The notes below the pieces were generated by a model. It was given only the letters and a program-made list of their open reading frames with translations. It made no database searches and was not told where the DNA came from. Positions 61,901-64,000 of a DNA stretch of 64,000 nt are shown here, piece by piece. Source of the stretch: Phallusia mammillata (Eukaryota > Chordata > Ascidiacea > Phlebobranchia > Ascidiidae); NCBI GenBank assembly GCA_003260075.1, contig QLIY01000197.1:65393-129392 (forward strand). Direction: 5' to 3'. The first letter of the stretch is position 1. The number at the start of each line of letters is the position of its first letter. The position numbers were made by a program, and so were the translations under genes.

Positions 61901-62314
61901 AAACGGGCTTCTCAAAAACGTTTCGGGTTCGGGCCGGGCTTCGGGCTTATAATTTCGGGTTCGGGCTCAGATTTCGGGCCCGCTTGCAACTCTGATTTGT
62001 TGGGCTTTCAAACCATTTCAACACGCCAAAATGTGCTATACCTATAGGTTTAGCTTTTTGTTAAACACCAAATTATGTTCTATAGCAGCCTAGAACTTAT
62101 AAAACTGAACACCAACAATCAAATAAAAGCAAATGTTGGAAATAATTTTTCAGATCCAAATCAGCGTTTTAGAGGAAAAGGGGGCCTTTCCGCTGACGTG
62201 ACGTCACAACGGAAATTCGGCGACGGAGTGACTTGGATTCTCGTGCTGGCAAGCGGAAGTTTCATTGTCTACGTCACAATATCTTTGCTGACGCGACATC
62301 CTCAGTCAGCGTGA
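49869..62314 (+). CDS. Zona pellucida domain protein with TSP1, trefoil and EGF modules
   Basis: Sixteen exons total 2316 nt, exactly 771 codons plus TGA, all phases matching. Order: signal peptide (residues 1 to about 20), Cys-containing region of unknown fold (about 23-127), TSP1 (WSGWSKCSPACG), six-Cys trefoil (RKPCG...CKRFGCCFDP), second TSP1 (WSPWTVCSKSC), EGF (NPCKNGGSC...CSCNPNFVGRHC), ZP-N plus ZP-C (starting LSCGNDSITIAFD), furin-type SRRKRS, transmembrane helix WILVLASGSFIVYVTISLL and a short tail. ZP proteins are cleaved at the furin site and polymerise into extracellular filaments. Trefoil-ZP pairing is known from vertebrate egg-coat proteins ZP1 and ZP4, and ascidian egg vitelline coats contain EGF-ZP proteins, so an egg-coat role is a fair guess; a gut or matrix role is equally possible. 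Exon 2 is assembled twice. Confidence 0.85.
50609..50739 (+). CDS. ZP-domain gene exon 2, first assembled copy
   Basis: ETCRYAIYSNSIIPKFISRN, then NTTILLDNLNTAKDICDSMG DECS; two N-glycosylation sequons overlap in RNNTT. Acceptor TTTCTCAG, donor GTGGGT. Confidence 0.75.
50872..50881. other. Ten-G run between duplicated copies
   Basis: Left copy (about 50100-50871) ends in AAAACTCGACC; the right copy starts with AAAATTTAGTTTTTA and runs to about 51850, with internal indels. Confidence 0.75.
51570..51700 (+). CDS. ZP-domain gene exon 2, second assembled copy
   Basis: Same length and splice sites, differing at a few bases (residue changes Ser to Pro after IY, Asn to Ser after SR). It sits in the right copy of a duplicated block after a ten-G run, so likely the other allele rather than a second exon. 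Confidence 0.6.
52150..52161. other. G run between duplicated copies
   Basis: AAGTACTTTACAATGCCACA to TAAACTGTTG on the left recurs at about 52230-52395. Confidence 0.65.
52654..52663. other. Ten-G run between duplicated copies
   Basis: About 250 bases (52403-52653) recur from 52664 to about 52910. Confidence 0.75.
53061..53136. mobile_element. Very short hAT-type remnant
   Basis: CAGGGATCGGCAACC start, TTGCCGACCACTG end, flanked by TTTTAAGC and GTTTAAGC. Only 76 bases. Confidence 0.75.
53809..53986 (+). CDS. ZP-domain gene exon 3
   Basis: GVVSATKLMNRVYALATGSE, then ITWRRQCTGDCSFRLATGAD; four Cys in total, no family recognised. Overlapping open frames in other phases are shadows. Confidence 0.8.
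54441..54638 (+). CDS. ZP-domain gene exon 4: TSP1 repeat 1
   Basis: NWMQWSGWSKCSPACGSVGR QSRFRQC with six Cys and the WxxW motif, a C-mannosylation site in TSP1 modules. Confidence 0.93.
54893..55010 (+). CDS. ZP-domain gene exon 5: trefoil start
   Basis: YRSCIMVKPQDRKPCGTQEF; first two trefoil Cys. Donor GTAAGC. Confidence 0.85.
55546..55661 (+). CDS. ZP-domain gene exon 6: trefoil end
   Basis: EQCKRFGCCFDPYANG carries the GCCFD signature; the sixth Cys follows in QACFQ. Confidence 0.87.
55925..56064 (+). CDS. ZP-domain gene exon 7: TSP1 repeat 2
   Basis: WTTWSPWTVCSKSCRNGTRI RSRVC. Confidence 0.93.
56130..56448. mobile_element. hAT-type element
   Basis: CAGTGGCTCCCAAACG start, GTTTGGAAACCACTG end, perfect 8-bp duplication ACCTAGAG. 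In intron 7 of the ZP-domain gene. Confidence 0.88.
56676..56855. mobile_element. hAT-type element, intact copy
   Basis: CAGTGGCGGGATTCAAA start, GGCTGAATCCCACCACTG end, perfect 8-bp duplication TTTATAGG. Same family as 9312-9488 and 25356-25513. Confidence 0.9.
56986..57121 (+). CDS. ZP-domain gene exon 8: EGF domain
   Basis: SCTLGTC ends the TSP1; then CDVNPCKNGGSCTPDG and YRCSCNPNFVGRHCDF, a six-Cys EGF module. Confidence 0.94.
57598..57809 (+). CDS. ZP-domain gene exon 9: ZP-N
   Basis: SLSCGNDSITIAFDRRIIPD, then SSLCYAQ and SCGSTIN; typical Cys order of ZP-N. The continuing open frame into the intron is not coding. Confidence 0.88.
58150..58307 (+). CDS. ZP-domain gene exon 10: ZP-N end
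   Basis: YSIRNKVMWRQTHGVTSSTV, then LDLKCVYNKQ; ends the N-half. Includes one TGACGTCA in coding sequence near 58208. Confidence 0.88.
58619..58731 (+). CDS. ZP-domain gene exon 11: ZP linker and ZP-C
   Basis: GFSTFTVDMTLYRDKDFLPS; donor GTTTGT. Confidence 0.85.
58908..59046 (+). CDS. ZP-domain gene exon 12: ZP-C
   Basis: GEILYVSVDMVAISIVDQQN, then LDHCYATDT, the conserved ZP-C CYAT motif. Confidence 0.92.
59232..59357 (+). CDS. ZP-domain gene exon 13: ZP-C
   Basis: RWGFRVFEWALQSETDDIFI MC matches the F-x-F/F-x-W strand of ZP-C. Confidence 0.9.
59935..60142 (+). CDS. ZP-domain gene exon 14: ZP-C end and furin site
   Basis: HVCDTAFENCVPSC closes ZP-C; a Thr/Glu-rich stretch follows, then GSRRKRSLAMF with consensus furin cleavage. 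Confidence 0.9.
61184..61298 (+). CDS. ZP-domain gene exon 15
   Basis: Hydrophilic DGRHSKTDQGQDEDIPSHDS, then hydrophobic patch VSKRITVVTP, a candidate external or internal hydrophobic patch of the ZP propeptide. Confidence 0.82.
61595..61994. mobile_element. hAT-type element rich in GGGTTCGGGCC
   Basis: CAGAGTTGCAAGTCGGGCC start, GGGCCCGCTTGCAACTCTG end; flanks ATTCGTTG and ATTTGTTG (7 of 8). Interior holds repeated GGGTTCGGGTTCGGGCCGGG. Confidence 0.82.
62154..62314 (+). CDS. ZP-domain gene exon 16: transmembrane segment
   Basis: TWILVLASGSFIVYVTISLL followed by TRHPQSA and TGA at 62312-62314. Poly(A) signals AATAAA at about 62711 and 62837. Confidence 0.87.
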
Positions 62315-64000
62315 AAAAGCAACTTGTAATTTTACCTTATGTATTTGTAGCACTGCCTGTACGCTTTTGCATAAAATACCGCGAATAAGTTTCTAACAAC
62401 GACCGTTTGTGCCTGGTTGCTGTTTTTTGAGGTGGAGCAAGATACATGACGCAAGCGTTTGTATTGCGTCATTAGGTTGACGCAAAACGGCGACGCAGTA
62501 CGCAAATCAGAACGAGACTATAATCTTTCATCTAATTTTTAATGGGACAAGGAGTGAATGATTGCTGATAATGACAAATGACAGATTTTGCCAATCTGCA
62601 GATTCCAGTATAGGCGTGTTTTCTTTCAAAGAGGATATAGAACACAAATATTTGAAATTACACTAAAAGATAATTTTAATTCTGAACGTTTGTATTAGTT
62701 TGATAGACAGAATAAAGCGTACTTTGTGTATGCGAAATATTTTAATATTTACATCTAAATGTTGGCTTAAAATTGGTGAATCAAGAAGGCAACTGTTTCA
62801 ACAGCATTAAACAAATCAGAAATTCACCCAATTAAAATAAAGTTTTCTTTTTGTGTATATGATTTCTATGTGGCGAGTTAAATTGGCCGCAGAAGGAAAG
62901 AACAAACAAGTTGGTGTGATGTCACCGGATTTTTAAGAACTGACTTGTTTTGTTTGAAAGTTTGTTGTGCGTAAACTTGTATGGTGTGAAAAGAAATTGC
63001 AGAGCTAAATAGTCAGTAAACATTCTAAAAAGGCGATAAAACTTTACTTTAGAATGAACTATTGTTATATTACATGGTCTGCAATTAAAAAAGTTTTGTC
63101 AATAAGTTTGTGTGTTAACTAAATCGTTGTTTTCAAATTATACAAAACTAATTGTTGTCTGAGATAATAACTTTATGTAGCAGTTTTGACTGCAGTTGTG
63201 CTAAATAAAAACAAACAGTTAAAAAAGATTTTACTTTTTTTCTTTATTACTGTTGGGCTATTTTTTTTTGCTTGTGTAAAGAGTGGATTTAATAAGTATG
63301 TTTTTTTGCGTGGACAATTTGGGATATAAAAACAGCTTGCATGCCATACACCGCCTAACAAAACTACTTAAAATTGTTAAAATTTACTCCTATCTTATAA
63401 TTGTAAATGTTGTAAAACATAAAAAGTTACTATTTATAAAACAAAGTGAACATTTTTGTGTTTAAGATCAGTGGTAAAAGTTCACATAAGTTTGACATCT
63501 GTCTGTAATTCTGTTCATATGTCCTTATGCATCCACTTGATATTGGATTATAAATATTGGATTTATCAATTCCGCCCAAAATAAACTGGAATATGCAAGA
63601 CGAACAGCATGAACCTGAAGATTTCGGTCTAAGACGAAATGGTAACATTTGTGTATCTAATTAAAGTGCCCAAAGGCTTTGTTTTAACGTTCTATTTTAA
63701 AACAAATGACTTAAAAAAATGTTCTCTATTTAAGTTTGTGTAGCTTAATAAATGTTTATTTTTCTATTTTATTTGCATGTTGTATAAATATATCACTTTG
63801 TATTTTATGTTTATCTTTTTTTTCAATACTCTGATTCGATTTCATATTTATATATCATTGGTTTGACATGGATGTTTTATGTTTCTTGATTATGACAATA
63901 TTTTTTTCCTTCAGATTGGTTACCTTTTTTTTGTTTTGCCAAAACTGCAATATTTAAAAAAATGTGAACTGGCAGTAAACGGGTTAAACCAATTATGCAT
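62315..64000. other. 3' UTR and downstream flank
   Basis: AT-rich. AATAAA motifs near 62711 and 62837 probably end the ZP-domain transcript. I see no further gene on either strand. Confidence 0.6.

Overview
This is animal nuclear DNA: AT-rich, intron-dense, with GT-AG introns of mostly 200-2500 bases and many short DNA transposons. The proteins look deuterostome, and the short introns plus the gene content suggest an ascidian tunicate such as Ciona or Phallusia. The phylum is an inference (about 0.7) and the species cannot be settled from the sequence. All three genes run on the + strand, and I found no tRNA, rRNA or CRISPR array.

Layout. (1) 446-5825: the last seven coding exons (258 codons plus stop) of a NudE-family dynein/LIS1 adaptor (NDE1/NDEL1); the N-terminus lies left of the window. 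(2) 5826-9067: intergenic. (3) 9068-43905: a complete phospholipase C gamma gene in 35 coding exons. The order is PH, EF-hand region, X catalytic half, first half of a split PH, nSH2, cSH2, SH3, second half of the split PH, Y catalytic half, C2, coiled-coil tail; about 1310 residues. (4) 43906-49868: intergenic, repeat-rich, with one orphan exon-like block at 44159-44291. (5) 49869-62314: a 16-exon gene for a secreted, then membrane-anchored, zona pellucida protein of 771 residues: signal peptide, Cys-containing N-terminal region, TSP1, trefoil, TSP1, EGF, ZP, furin-type site, transmembrane helix. Summed exon lengths are in frame in genes 2 (NudE) and 5 (ZP), and in PLCG on both sides of one damaged exon. 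(6) 62315-64000: 3' UTR and AT-rich flank.

The genes are not functionally linked: a microtubule-motor adaptor, a tyrosine-kinase-coupled lipase, and an extracellular-matrix or egg-coat type protein.

The strongest structure not explained by genes is an assembly signature. Runs of exactly ten C or ten G sit between two copies of the same sequence, the left copy ending at the run and the right copy starting just after it. Longer C runs (29-83) replace sequence that should be there, including the core of the PLCG nSH2 domain. This fits gap characters rewritten as C or G, with ten-base runs marking unmerged overlaps. It makes three apparent exon duplications (NudE, PLCG 3' end, ZP gene exon 2) probable artefacts. 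A further duplication at the N at 40039 hits the PLCG C2 exon.

Real biology beyond genes includes about ten hAT-type elements with readable 8-bp target duplications, one landing on the 5' splice site of the cSH2 exon and duplicating it; a three-level hAT nest; a dispersed repeat family carrying a hammerhead-ribozyme-like core; strong excess of the octamer TGACGTCA; and two tandem arrays.
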